From NCBI GenBank assembly GCA_943367715.1, contig CALRJY020000004.1, positions 201,604-265,603 on the forward strand: a stretch of DNA of 64,000 nt, given 5' to 3'. Within the stretch, counting starts at the first letter, position 1. The number at the start of each line of letters is the position of its first letter. A program made the position numbers and the translations under genes. The stretch is from JAEYXS01 sp943367715. Its GTDB lineage: Bacteria; Verrucomicrobiota; Verrucomicrobiia; Limisphaerales; JAEYXS01. Below the pieces are notes generated by a model that worked only from the letters and a program-made list of their open reading frames with translations, did no database searches and had not been told where the DNA came from. Shown piece by piece: positions 49,132 to 57,728 of the stretch.

Positions 49132-49262
49132 ATTGACCATCCGTTCTGGCTTAGACATTTGCCGGATTTTTGATTATATTCCCCATCAGTCTTGCGACTA
49201 AGAATAACGGCAGATTTCGATTGAATCGCGAGGCCAATTGCCACGGAATAGGCGCTTAACTT

Positions 49263-49769
49263 ATGAAGTTGGACGACGCACAGAAAAAGACGGTCATCGG
49301 CTGGATCGAGCAGGGTTTGAAACTGGCCGAAATCCAAAAGAAACTGGGCACCGATATGGGCCTGAACCCCACCTATATGGAGGTGCGTTTCCTGGTGGAT
49401 GACCTGAAGGTTTTGCCCAAGGACCCCGAACCGCCGAAGAAGCCCGAACCCGCTCCGGCGGCAAAACCGGCTGCGCCCGTGGGTGAAGAGGATTTCGCAG
49501 AGGAAGCTCCTGAGGCCCCGGCACCCGCTGCTCCTCCCGCACCCGGTGGCGCGGGCAATGTCTCCGTGACTCTAGACCAGATCACCCGCCCTGGCGCGAT
49601 GATCAGCGGCAAGGTCGCCTTTAGCGATGGCAACACGGCCGAGTGGTATCTGGATCAAACCGGCCGTCTCGGTGTCGTGCCCGCCGTGCAGGGTTACAAG
49701 CCTACACAAGGTGATGTGCAAGCCTTCCAGATGGAGTTGCAACGTCAGCTTCAGAAGATGGGCTTTTAA
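49263..49769 (+). CDS. Hypothetical protein, Pro/Ala-linked two-domain, 168 aa
   Basis: No family name known to me. Residues 1–55 are helical with helix-turn-helix look (VIGWIEQGLKLAEIQKKLGT), resembling small DNA-binding modules of Verrucomicrobia hypothetical proteins. Residues 58–98 are a Pro/Ala/Glu linker. Residues 99–168 form a conserved-looking module (VTLDQITRPGAMISGKVAFS, then AEWYLDQTGRLGVVP) ending in an amphipathic helix. No signal peptide. Stands 131 bp after the HEAT gene. Regulator or structural adaptor are both possible. Confidence 0.72.
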   Translation: MKLDDAQKKTVIGWIEQGLKLAEIQKKLGTDMGLNPTYMEVRFLVDDLKVLPKDPEPPKKPEPAPAAKPAAPVGEEDFAEEAPEAPAPAAPPAPGGAGNVSVTLDQITRPGAMISGKVAFSDGNTAEWYLDQTGRLGVVPAVQGYKPTQGDVQAFQMELQRQLQKMGF

Positions 49770-49845
49770 GCCCCGCTTATCCGCAACATCGGTTGAACGA
49801 TGAGCAACGCAGTGGTATCCGATTCCCGGCGTTGTGATTGATTAA

Positions 49846-51018
49846 ATGGCACAGAGCCAACGTCAAAAAAATTTACATATTATGGACCTGACCCGCACAG
49901 CTTACGGCACTTGGAACGGCGGCCGCTTCATGCATTTCGGCGAAGCGGTGACCGATGAACGTTTCGTCTCGCTCATCCGGCTTGCTTACGATTCTGGCAT
50001 CCGTACGTTTGTCACCGCGGATGTTTACGGCAACGGTGCCGCCGATGAGATGCTGGGCAAAGCCCTCGCTGGTGTGCCGCGCGATAGCTACTGTCTCGTG
50101 GGAGCCATCGGTCATGATTTCTACGAAGGCAAACGCGAGGGTTCGAAAGGTTTCCCGCGCTTTACCCAAGCGGCGTTACGCGGTCCCGAGAAGTATGCGG
50201 ACTACGTGAAGTTCGCCACGGAGAAGGCACTCGCCCGCTGCCAGGTGTCGAAGTTCGACCTGCTGATGCTCCACAATCCCGACGCCATCGGCTACACGAG
50301 CGAAGCTGTGTGGAAAGCGATGGAACAGGTGAAGGATCAAGGGCTCACGGATCGTCTCGGTGTCGCGCCTGGACCCGCGAATGGTTTCAGCCTTGATATC
50401 ATCAACTGCTTCGAGAAGTTCGATGGCCTCATCGATTGGGCCATGATCATTCTCAACCCGCTCGAGCCATGGCCCGGCAAACTCGTGCTGCCCGCTGCGC
50501 AAAAGCACAACGTGAAACTCATCACTCGCGTGGTGGATTACGGCGGTCTCTTCCACGACGACGTGAAACCCGGCCACACGTTCGGCGAATGGGATCACCG
50601 CACCTACCGCCCCACCGGCTGGGTGGAAGCAGGCTCCGCGAAGATCGAGCAGATGCGGAGCATCGCGCAGAAGCACGGCCTCACCATGCTGCAGCTTTCT
50701 TCCGTCTGGAATCTCTCGCAAGCACCCGTGAAGAGCGTGGTGCCGACCTTGATCCAGGAGATCGATCCCAAGTCCAAGCCCATCGAGGACAAGGTGAAGG
50801 AACTCGCTTCCGTGCCCGATGTGAAGCTGACCGCTGAAGAACTGCAATTCATCAGCGAGATCGGTGACAATACGAACTGCATGGCGCTCAAAGGTGGCAA
50901 CCCTGATCACCAAGGTGACAATCTTCCCGACCGCTGGTCCATCACGCCGGAGCTGATCGAAGTCGGCAAGCGCTGGAACATCCAGCCTGAGCGCGATCTC
51001 ATCTGCAAACACCACTGA
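49846..51018 (+). CDS. Aldo/keto reductase family protein
   Basis: 390 residues. The (beta/alpha)8 NADPH-dependent reductase pattern is readable: AYGTWNGGRF at the start, the Asp–Tyr pair in TADVYGNGAADEMLGKAL, the His in LLMLHNPDAIG, and WNLSQAPVKSVVPTLIQE in the cofactor-binding region. Most such enzymes reduce carbonyls or oxidise sugars and steroids. ATG 49846 is used; ATG 49882 (MDLTRTAYG) is closer to the usual family start. The DUF423 gene follows 7 bp downstream. Confidence 0.87.
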   Translation: MAQSQRQKNLHIMDLTRTAYGTWNGGRFMHFGEAVTDERFVSLIRLAYDSGIRTFVTADVYGNGAADEMLGKALAGVPRDSYCLVGAIGHDFYEGKREGSKGFPRFTQAALRGPEKYADYVKFATEKALARCQVSKFDLLMLHNPDAIGYTSEAVWKAMEQVKDQGLTDRLGVAPGPANGFSLDIINCFEKFDGLIDWAMIILNPLEPWPGKLVLPAAQKHNVKLITRVVDYGGLFHDDVKPGHTFGEWDHRTYRPTGWVEAGSAKIEQMRSIAQKHGLTMLQLSSVWNLSQAPVKSVVPTLIQEIDPKSKPIEDKVKELASVPDVKLTAEELQFISEIGDNTNCMALKGGNPDHQGDNLPDRWSITPELIEVGKRWNIQPERDLICKHH

Positions 51019-51025
51019 GCGCTGC

Positions 51026-51397
51026 ATGACCTCCACGCTCGCCTTGCGTATCACCGGCATCAGCGGCTTCGTCGCTGTCTGCCTCGGCGCTTTCGGCGCG
51101 CATGGACTCAAGAACTTGCTCGAACAAACCGGTCGCCTCGCGAATTGGGAAACCGCCGTGCTGTATCACCTCGTGCACACGGTGGTCATGCTCTTCGTCT
51201 GCTTGCGCTCACCATTCTTTCCCAAGCAATGGTGGGCATTTTTTATCGGCAACCTCATCTTCTCCGGCAGCCTCTACATCTTAAGCGTCACCAACCTCAC
51301 CAAGCTCGGCATGATCACGCCCTTGGGCGGACTCGCCTTCCTCGCGGGTTGGCTCATGCTGGCATTTCAAAAATCCCCAGCGCCAAACGCGCAGTAA
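51026..51397 (+). CDS. DUF423 small membrane protein
   Basis: 123 residues with four predicted transmembrane helices, the family's usual size. Signature FVAVCLGAFGAHGLKNLLEQ followed by WETAVLYHLVHTVVML and a C-terminal PLGGLAFLAGWLML. The family (YwdK-like) is widespread but without an established function. It follows the aldo/keto reductase by 7 bp, so it is cotranscribed, and converges with the Old Yellow Enzyme gene 3 bp away. Confidence 0.9.
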   Translation: MTSTLALRITGISGFVAVCLGAFGAHGLKNLLEQTGRLANWETAVLYHLVHTVVMLFVCLRSPFFPKQWWAFFIGNLIFSGSLYILSVTNLTKLGMITPLGGLAFLAGWLMLAFQKSPAPNAQ

Positions 51398-51400
51398 TTC

Positions 51401-52888
51401 TCACGCTCCCACGTTCTTCTTGATCTCCTTCAGTTTCGCGAACTCCGGTTTCTGCGTGTAATACTTGTCGAGCGGATAGCACCCGCTGATCAATCCATTC
51501 CGCGGCGCCGTCGTACAATCACTGAACGTCCGGCAGATCAGCTTCGTCGTCAGTTCGCCCTTCTGCACTGCATCCGCGATCATCGTCGGATAGCTGAGCA
51601 CCACACGTCCGATGCCGATCATGTCCGCCCAACCATTGCGGATCACATACTGCGCCACATGCGGCAAATACTCCTGCAAGTAGCTGTAACCCGAACCGAT
51701 GATGATCATGTCTTTCGGTGCCTTCGCGCGCAATTGCCGCACCACCTGGATCTGCCGCTCCACATCGATCAACGGATCATACGCCGGTTGATACCCGTCG
51801 CTCGGCGGATACGCCGCCGGCCGTTGCAGATTCGGCGTGTAATACGGCGAACCCGCCGTCGTGTTGATGATCTTCACGCCCAGCTCCGCGCACAGGTCGA
51901 GGAATTTGAACGTCTCCGCGATGTCGATCTGCGTCGGGTCCTGCTGATTCACGCCGAAGCCATACACATACGGCAGGCAATGCGCGTGCTCCTCCGGAAT
52001 GCCCGGCCCCAGCTTGCCCGGTTGCGAGAGCGCCGGATCAGGCCGATACGGCACCTTGTCAAACGTGCTCAGGCGCACACCGAACTCGATCTTGTTTCCG
52101 CTCGCACGAATGCCCTCGATGATCTCGCGCAAGACCCGCGTGCGATTCTCGAAACTCCCGCCGTACTTGCCCGGCCGCGTATGCGCCCCGAGAAATTCGT
52201 GCAGCAAGTAACCATGGCAATGCTTGATATCCACGAAATCCGCGCCCACCTCCCAGGCGATCTTTGCCGCGCGGATGTAGCACTGGATGAGTTCCTCGAT
52301 CTCCGCATCCGTGAACACCTGCGCATCGCTCGTCACATTAAATTTTTTGTCGAGGATCGGATGCCGGAACGCGATGCGCGATTCCCACTTCTTCTTGTCC
52401 ACCGGCCGACAGAACCGTCCCGAATGCGTGAGCTGAAAACCGATCACCAAGTCATCCGTCGTGCCATACTTCTCCAGATGCGCTTTCTTGAGGATGCCCA
52501 TGAGCTCCGCCAGACCCGCCTTGTTCTCCTCCACAATGATGATCTGGTTCGGATTCGCGCGCCCGTCCGCCCGCACCGCCATCGCCTCCGCGCCGCAGAT
52601 CAGCTTGGACCCGCTCTCGCCGAAGCGCTGCCAGCGCCGCCGCATCTCCTCCGTCACCCCGCCCGTCGTCGTCCCATCCCACCCTTCCATCGGATGGATC
52701 GCATACCGGTTCCCGATCTTCTTCCCGTTCACCGTCACATTCGTGATCGGCTGCCCCAGCGGCGACCCTTCGCCCGACGCGATGGTATCCTCACAAGGAA
52801 TATTGATCCCCAATGACTCATTGAACTTGCGAAACTCCTCAATCGTTTTGAGCGAGGCCACGCGCGTGATTTTGAAAGGTTCTGACAT
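51401..52888 (-). CDS. NADH:flavin oxidoreductase (Old Yellow Enzyme family)
   Basis: 495 residues, longer than single-domain OYEs (~350–370) but without the C-terminal Fe-S/NAD module of dienoyl-CoA reductases. FMN-binding and active-site blocks: YAIHPMEGWDGTTTG, GFQLTHSGRF, FVDIKHCHGYLLHEFLGAHT and RPGKYGGSFENRTRVLREII. These flavoproteins reduce activated C=C bonds with NAD(P)H. It forms a minus-strand set with the DUF4304-like and DapA-like genes and is probably under the divergent LysR regulator. Extra length lies in insertions between strands. Confidence 0.92.
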   Translation of the reverse strand: MSEPFKITRVASLKTIEEFRKFNESLGINIPCEDTIASGEGSPLGQPITNVTVNGKKIGNRYAIHPMEGWDGTTTGGVTEEMRRRWQRFGESGSKLICGAEAMAVRADGRANPNQIIIVEENKAGLAELMGILKKAHLEKYGTTDDLVIGFQLTHSGRFCRPVDKKKWESRIAFRHPILDKKFNVTSDAQVFTDAEIEELIQCYIRAAKIAWEVGADFVDIKHCHGYLLHEFLGAHTRPGKYGGSFENRTRVLREIIEGIRASGNKIEFGVRLSTFDKVPYRPDPALSQPGKLGPGIPEEHAHCLPYVYGFGVNQQDPTQIDIAETFKFLDLCAELGVKIINTTAGSPYYTPNLQRPAAYPPSDGYQPAYDPLIDVERQIQVVRQLRAKAPKDMIIIGSGYSYLQEYLPHVAQYVIRNGWADMIGIGRVVLSYPTMIADAVQKGELTTKLICRTFSDCTTAPRNGLISGCYPLDKYYTQKPEFAKLKEIKKNVGA

Positions 52889-52893
52889 AATAG

Positions 52894-53535
52894 TTAGAAT
52901 TCCGAAATTCTGGCGAAAATTTGTTTAATCGGAGTGTGTGTTTCTTCGTCATAGGAATTTATGACCCTCTCCAATTCTTTTACTGCATCCTCTGTTTTTC
53001 CTAGCTTAGCCAATGTGAAGGCGTAGGCGAGAGAAGTCTCTGGGAAACAATAGAAACTTTCTCCATCTGCATTCTTCTTTTGTAAGAGCAAATCTAAAAC
53101 TGATTGCAGAGAGTTTAACGGTTTCAGGACAAGCTCTATAGCCGGAATTGATTTTTCCGCAACTGCAACACAATTGCTTTCTGCTTTGTCTTTTTGGCGG
53201 CTTATCCACCAGCCATTTGAATGGCTTTCAGAGAATTCTCTGCCGATAGAGACGTGCACGCGTGCGTGTTTGGGTTCGCGGCGCATACGGATTTTTCCAG
53301 CTTCCAGACGGGGTACAAAGTCCAACGAAATTCCTCCGTGGGGAATAAACTCCATGCCTGGGCGCCATGGGTAAAGGTAGAATAGGTGCTTAAATCCTTT
53401 GCCTGTCTCCCGAACCCAGCGACATTTCCCAACATAAGCAAACCCTTTAGCCTCTAAAGCAGGAGCAAAATGCTTTAGAAACAGTTTTTCCATTTCCGCA
53501 GAGGAGTGAAACTGAATTGAATCTGCTTCGCTCAT
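52894..53535 (-). CDS. DUF4304-like hypothetical protein
   Basis: 213 residues from ATG 53535; a GTG at 53544 would add three residues and overlap the DapA-like stop by 4 bp. Reading FLKHFAPALEAKGF, CRWVRETGKGFKHLFYLYPW and PHGGISLDFVPRLEAGKIRM fits the DUF4304 pattern; the C-terminal 50 residues are helical. Base composition is visibly more AT-rich than both neighbours. It sits between two metabolic genes of one strand, which suggests an inserted accessory gene. DUF4304 proteins are of unknown function and turn up near immunity-type genes. Confidence 0.75.
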   Translation of the reverse strand: MSEADSIQFHSSAEMEKLFLKHFAPALEAKGFAYVGKCRWVRETGKGFKHLFYLYPWRPGMEFIPHGGISLDFVPRLEAGKIRMRREPKHARVHVSIGREFSESHSNGWWISRQKDKAESNCVAVAEKSIPAIELVLKPLNSLQSVLDLLLQKKNADGESFYCFPETSLAYAFTLAKLGKTEDAVKELERVINSYDEETHTPIKQIFARISEF

Positions 53536-53540
53536 ATCTC

Positions 53541-54506
53541 TCACACCACCGGCAACCGCTTCACGATATCCGCCAGAATCTCCCTATCCGAATCCGGCCG
53601 CTTCGCCGATTTCGGATGCGTGTCATCGCAGCCCAACCATCCCCGCAGCTTCAGGAACATCGCGGCAGAATGCTTGTAAGCCGGCACTGGCGGACGAAAT
53701 GCCAGAAAGCCCAGATACTGCATCAGATCGTTCAATTCGTAGAATGCCGGATCACCCTTCTCCCACGCGGCATCGCGCTTCGCGAACACATCCGGTGCGA
53801 ACGTGCTCAGCCCCAGCAGATAATCACTGCCATACATCACCATATCGATCGCCAAATCGTTCCCCGTATACACGCGGAAATCTGCCCGCGTCGCATCACG
53901 CAAGATGAGCCGTTGCCATTCCAGATCACGCCGCAGCGAAGAATGCTTCGCGCCGATGCATGCCTTGATCCCCATCAATCCCTTGTAAACCTCCAGCGAA
54001 TAGATCTTCCCGAACGGCGCGAACATGTTCCCCAGCTCGAACCCGATGAACCGCGAACCATACTGCGCCAGCTTCGCATACGACGCCACAATCCCTTCAT
54101 CTGACTGCCCCGTAAGCCCATACGATTGAAAGATCACCGGCGTGCCCCCGCGCTGCTGGATCATCTCCATCTGCTTCGCATACGCCTCACCATCGAAAGC
54201 CGCTCCTTGCTGATCCAGCACGAACGCACCCGCCACGAAATTCCCATTGCCCAGTTCAGAGCGAGTCAGATCCAGCGCCTTGCTGCGGATGCCGTCATCG
54301 ATGAGATTGCCGAACCCCGTATCCATGTTCACCGCCGGAGCCAATCCCGCCGCCGCCGTGCGCCGCACATGCGCCTTGAACCCCTCCCAATCCACTTCCC
54401 CATTCGCCAGGAACGGCAAAAGGATCGCCGATATCCCTTCAATCTTCCGACGCGGCTTGATCATCTTCAAAGGGTCAATCGCATTCATATCAATCGTCTC
54501 GCTCAT
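53541..54506 (-). CDS. DapA-like class I aldolase (dihydrodipicolinate synthase family)
   Basis: 321 residues from ATG 54506 (MSETIDMNAIDPLKMIKPRR). The TIM-barrel family is shown by GISAILLPFLANGEVDWEGF and PAVNMDTGFGNLI; the Schiff-base Lys is likely the one in GIKACIGAKHSSLRRDLEW. Family members split or join pyruvate and aldehydes; some act in sugar acid breakdown. The usual Tyr proton relay is not obvious. First gene of the minus-strand set with the DUF4304-like and OYE genes and divergent from the LysR regulator, whose operator lies between. Confidence 0.85.
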   Translation of the reverse strand: MSETIDMNAIDPLKMIKPRRKIEGISAILLPFLANGEVDWEGFKAHVRRTAAAGLAPAVNMDTGFGNLIDDGIRSKALDLTRSELGNGNFVAGAFVLDQQGAAFDGEAYAKQMEMIQQRGGTPVIFQSYGLTGQSDEGIVASYAKLAQYGSRFIGFELGNMFAPFGKIYSLEVYKGLMGIKACIGAKHSSLRRDLEWQRLILRDATRADFRVYTGNDLAIDMVMYGSDYLLGLSTFAPDVFAKRDAAWEKGDPAFYELNDLMQYLGFLAFRPPVPAYKHSAAMFLKLRGWLGCDDTHPKSAKRPDSDREILADIVKRLPVV

Positions 54507-54807
54507 AAATTCAAAATGCTGTCCGTCCATTTTCTCAAACATTCTCCCTCTCCGCAATCAGCGAACACTCGCCAACCGCCCAAGGAGCGCGGCCTTTAGG
54601 CCGCTTCAACATCCGACAACCAACTAGGTTACAAACGGCAGGGTCGTTCCCCCACCTTCGCTCTCTTCGCGCTCTTCTGTTTAACCCTCTCTGTTTCCTC
54701 CGTTCCCTCCTGTTCATCCCTTCTTCTTTTCTTTCTTGCCCAAACCTTATCACCAACCCAACAATCGGAAAAATAGTGTTTTCCGATTGTTACTATCGTT
54801 TTTTCCG
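54507..54807. other. Intergenic region between DapA-like gene and lysR (0.3 kb)
   Basis: Holds a short palindrome GCGGCCTTTAGGCCGC (54590–54605), a Pyr-rich stretch and the LysR operator at 54760–54791. No gene seen; both promoters should lie here. Confidence 0.75.
54760..54791. promoter_or_regulatory. LysR operator
   Basis: Perfect 13-bp inverted repeat AACAATCGGAAAA (54760–54772) / TTTTCCGATTGTT (54779–54791), 6-bp spacer ATAGTG. A third half-site TTTTTTCCGAT runs into the lysR start at 54808. AT-rich, LysR-like T-N11-A core. It should control both directions. Confidence 0.88.
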
Positions 54808-55716
54808 ATGGAACTCTATCAGCTCGAATATTTCCTCGCCGTCGCCCGTCATGGGAATTTCACTCATGCCGCCCGCCACCTCCATCTCGCCCAGCCGGCC
54901 TTGAGCGAACAGATCCAAAAACTTGAGCAAGACCTTGAAACTACGCTATTTATCCGCGACCGCCGTCACACCAAACTGACCCCTTCTGGTGAACTCCTTT
55001 ACCACCGCGCCACGCTGATGCTCGACATGGCCCGCCAGACCCGCAAGGCCGTCAGCGACATCAACGAACTCAAACGCGGCCGCCTGACAATCTCCGCCAT
55101 CCCCTCCTTGATCGGCTGCTGGCTCCCGCCCGTCATCGAAAAATACCGCGCCAAATATCCCGACATCGAACTCAACCTTCTGGAAAGCAGCTCCTCCGGC
55201 GTCGCGGAAGCCGTGAATTCCGGCCTCGCCGATCTCGGTTTCCTCCAGCTCCCCACCGATAACCGGAAATTCGCAGTCCACGGCCTCATCCGCGAACCCT
55301 TCCAGCTCCTCGTCCGCAAAGACACCGTGAAAGGCAAAGGTCCCGTCCGCCTCGTCGATTTCCGCGACCACTCCTTTATCTTCTACAAAGGCCGCGCCCG
55401 CGACGTCGCCCTGGACGCCTGCCGCCGCTCCGGCTTCGAACCCAAGATCGCCTGCGAATCTGGCGAACTCGACACCATCCGCGCCCTCGTGAACGCCCGC
55501 CTCGGTATCGCGTTACTGCCCAACCTCGCCTTCACCCCCGCCCTGCCACCCGGATTGAAAGGCCTCGACCTCAGCCACCCCAAAGTGAATCGCACCCTCG
55601 GCTGGATCAACGCGAAGAACCGCACCCTGAATCCCGCCGCCACCGCCTTTGCCAAAGAGATCAAAGACCACCTCATCATCCAATGCTTCGGCTACATCCC
55701 CGACGTCACCGTGTAA
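54808..55716 (+). CDS. LysR-family transcriptional regulator
   Basis: 302 residues from ATG 54808 (MELYQLEYFLAVARHGNFTH). The N-terminal helix-turn-helix is complete: AARHLHLAQPALSEQIQKLE and RRHTKLTPSG. The C-terminal part is the usual two-lobed effector-binding domain (ISAIPSLIGCWLPPVIEKYR, LADLGFLQL, ARLGIALLPNL). This regulator class normally activates a divergent operon; here the DapA-like/OYE genes. A 13-bp-arm palindrome just upstream supports this. The start upstream at 54736 is non-family sequence. Confidence 0.94.
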   Translation: MELYQLEYFLAVARHGNFTHAARHLHLAQPALSEQIQKLEQDLETTLFIRDRRHTKLTPSGELLYHRATLMLDMARQTRKAVSDINELKRGRLTISAIPSLIGCWLPPVIEKYRAKYPDIELNLLESSSSGVAEAVNSGLADLGFLQLPTDNRKFAVHGLIREPFQLLVRKDTVKGKGPVRLVDFRDHSFIFYKGRARDVALDACRRSGFEPKIACESGELDTIRALVNARLGIALLPNLAFTPALPPGLKGLDLSHPKVNRTLGWINAKNRTLNPAATAFAKEIKDHLIIQCFGYIPDVTV

Positions 55717-55871
55717 TACAGTGGGACAAGCTCCCCGCCTGCCATTCCGTGGCGCTCGCTTCCCATTCTCCGGTTCGAGGCTGCTCCGGCGTCGTTGGCA
55801 CCCTTCAAATGATGTTTCTCCCCGCAAACCCAGCTTGACCATATCCCCGCAGGCACTCCATTTTCATCGCG

Positions 55872-56372
55872 TTGACCACGCCCACACACATCACCGTCCA
55901 TTCCACCGATCCTCGCAGCGAGATCGCTACCCGTTTGCTGCACGAGTTCTCTTCCGACATCGCCCACCGCTACGCTGATCTCGGCGAAGGTGAGCCCGAC
56001 TCTTTCAACCCCGCTGATCTGCTGCTCCCCGGTCACGCGTTCGTCCTCGCCTCCCGCGATGGGGATCCCGTCGGCTGTGGTGCACTCTGTCCGCTGGATG
56101 CTAGGACAGCCGAATTCAGACGCATCTATGTTTCGCCCACAGCCCGGCGTCTGGGCATGGGCCGCTCGATCCTGACCGAACTTGAAAGACTCTCCTCCTG
56201 CCTTGGCTACCGAACCATCTTCCTCGAAACCGGTGTCCGCCAACCCGAAGCCATCGCCCTCTATGAACATTACGGTTTCCATCGTATTCCAGCATTCGGT
56301 CGTTATATCGGTGACCCTCTAAGCCTCTGCTTCGAGAAAAAGGTGAATAAAGGCATCCGGTTGCCACGATAG
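55872..56372 (+). CDS. GNAT-family N-acetyltransferase
   Basis: 166 residues. The acetyl-CoA-binding motif A is FRRIYVSPTARRLGMGRSIL, with RLGMGR as the pyrophosphate loop; motif B is YRTIFLETGVRQPEAIALYE followed by HYGFHRI. Start is TTG 55872; no ATG gives the same N-terminus. The substrate is unknown: small GNATs acetylate amines, peptides or antibiotics. The glycosyltransferase follows 4 bp later on the same strand. Confidence 0.87.
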   Translation: MTTPTHITVHSTDPRSEIATRLLHEFSSDIAHRYADLGEGEPDSFNPADLLLPGHAFVLASRDGDPVGCGALCPLDARTAEFRRIYVSPTARRLGMGRSILTELERLSSCLGYRTIFLETGVRQPEAIALYEHYGFHRIPAFGRYIGDPLSLCFEKKVNKGIRLPR

Positions 56373-56376
56373 TCCT

Positions 56377-57075
56377 ATGATGCTCTCCTTCATCATCCCG
56401 GCTCACAACGAAGCGAGTTCCATCGCCGGATGCATTGAAGCCATCCGCCAATCCGCGCAAGCACTGGGCAAACCCTACGAGATCATCGTCGTCAACGACG
56501 CCTCCACCGATGACACCGCCAAGCTCGCCGAACAGCACAGGGCCAAAGTCCTCCACGTCACCCATCGTCACATCGCCGCTACGCGCAACTCCGGCGGTCG
56601 CGCCGCGCAAGGCGAGATTCTGTTCTTCATTGATGCCGACACCTGGATCAACCCACGCTATCTGAAGTCCGCCCTCGCCGCTTTGGAAAAAGGCGCAGCC
56701 GGTGGTGGTGGCGTCCCCGCTTTCGATAAACCGTTGCCATTCTGGTTCTATCTGGGCTATCCCATATTCTGGCTGGGCATACATCTGCTGAAACAGCCCG
56801 GCGGCTCCTCCCTCTACTGCACGCGTACCGCCTTCATCGCCACCGGCGGCTTTAATGAAACTTACTATGCGGCGGAAGATGCCCTCTTCGTTTCCGCCCT
56901 GAAAAAGCAAGGCCGTTTCGTCCTCGCTGGCCGAGTTCTCACCTCTGGACGCAAAGCCCGCACTTACTCCCTCTGGTATTTCATCCGCACCTTGTTTACC
57001 GTCGGCATCCGTGGTCCCAAGGGCCTCCAACGCCGCCAAGGCCTCGATATCTGGTATGACTCAAAACGCGAATAA
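56377..57075 (+). CDS. Family 2 glycosyltransferase
   Basis: 232 residues, one domain. GT-A motifs: SFIIPAHNEASSIAGCI, IIVVNDASTDDTAKLA and the metal-binding FFIDADTWIN. Acceptor-binding region includes GGFNETYYAAEDALF. A membrane-proximal hydrophobic stretch PFWFYLGYPIFWLGIHLL suggests loose association with the membrane. Short members like this often build cell-surface glycans or modify lipids. The sugar donor and acceptor are unknown. It is followed by the DUF1287 gene. Confidence 0.9.
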   Translation: MMLSFIIPAHNEASSIAGCIEAIRQSAQALGKPYEIIVVNDASTDDTAKLAEQHRAKVLHVTHRHIAATRNSGGRAAQGEILFFIDADTWINPRYLKSALAALEKGAAGGGGVPAFDKPLPFWFYLGYPIFWLGIHLLKQPGGSSLYCTRTAFIATGGFNETYYAAEDALFVSALKKQGRFVLAGRVLTSGRKARTYSLWYFIRTLFTVGIRGPKGLQRRQGLDIWYDSKRE

Positions 57076-57085
57076 AGCCGCCCAT

Positions 57086-57170
57086 TGTGATCGTCCTCGT
57101 TCTCGTCGTCGTCCTCGCCTCCACTCGCCCTTTTCTTTCGATGTTCGGAGTTCGATGTTGGTTGTTGGAT
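57086..57170. repeat. Dispersed Verrucomicrobia-style repeat running into the DUF1287 start
   Basis: A CGTC/CTCGTCGTC-rich run (57088–57118) is followed by TTTCGATGTTCGGAG and TTCGATGTTGGTTGTTGG, a well-known low-complexity intergenic repeat style in Verrucomicrobia. It overlaps the first residues of the next gene. Confidence 0.55.
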
Positions 57171-57724
57171 GTTTCCTCCTGTTCTTCTCTTTCTTTGCCC
57201 CAGCCGCCGAGATCAATGCACAGAAACTCGTAACCTCCGCCCGCGCCCAGGTCGGCATCACCAAATCCTACGATCCCGCTTACCGCACCCTCTCCTATCC
57301 CGGCGGCGATGTGCCTCAAGAAACCGGTGTCTGCACCGATGTCGTCATCCGCGCCCTGCGCCAGCAATCCCTCGACCTGCAGAAGGAAGTGCACGAAGAC
57401 ATGCGGGCAAACTTCTCCGCCTATCCCAAGAACTGGGGTCTCACCAAACCCGACCGCAACATCGACCACCGCCGTGTCCCCAACCTGATGACGTGGTTCA
57501 AACGCAAAGGCCATGCCCAGCCCATCACCCAAAAGCCTGGCGACTATCTCGCCGGTGACATCGTCACCTGGGATCTCGGCAGCGGTATTACCCACATCGG
57601 TCTGGTATCAGACCGCCGGAACGCCAAGGGCATCCCCCTCATCCTCCACAACATCGGCGCAGGCACGCAGGAAGAAGACTTGCTGTTCGGCTACAAGATC
57701 ACCGGTCACTATCGCATCAAGTAG
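57155..57724 (+). CDS. Secreted DUF1287 protein
   Basis: 189 residues from ATG 57155 with a signal peptide ending FAPAA. DUF1287 markers: Cys in GVCTDVVIRALRQ, PKNWGLTKPDRNIDHRRVPN, GDIVTWDLGSGITHIGLVSD and HNIGAGTQEED. The Cys–His–Asp layout is like NlpC/P60-type peptidases, so a periplasmic peptidase or amidase is a fair guess, though unproven. The start codon and first signal residues lie in a dispersed repeat (57086–57170), so the N-terminus may have been rebuilt by it. Confidence 0.82.
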   Translation: MLVVGCFLLFFSFFAPAAEINAQKLVTSARAQVGITKSYDPAYRTLSYPGGDVPQETGVCTDVVIRALRQQSLDLQKEVHEDMRANFSAYPKNWGLTKPDRNIDHRRVPNLMTWFKRKGHAQPITQKPGDYLAGDIVTWDLGSGITHIGLVSDRRNAKGIPLILHNIGAGTQEEDLLFGYKITGHYRIK

Positions 57725-57728
57725 TTCC

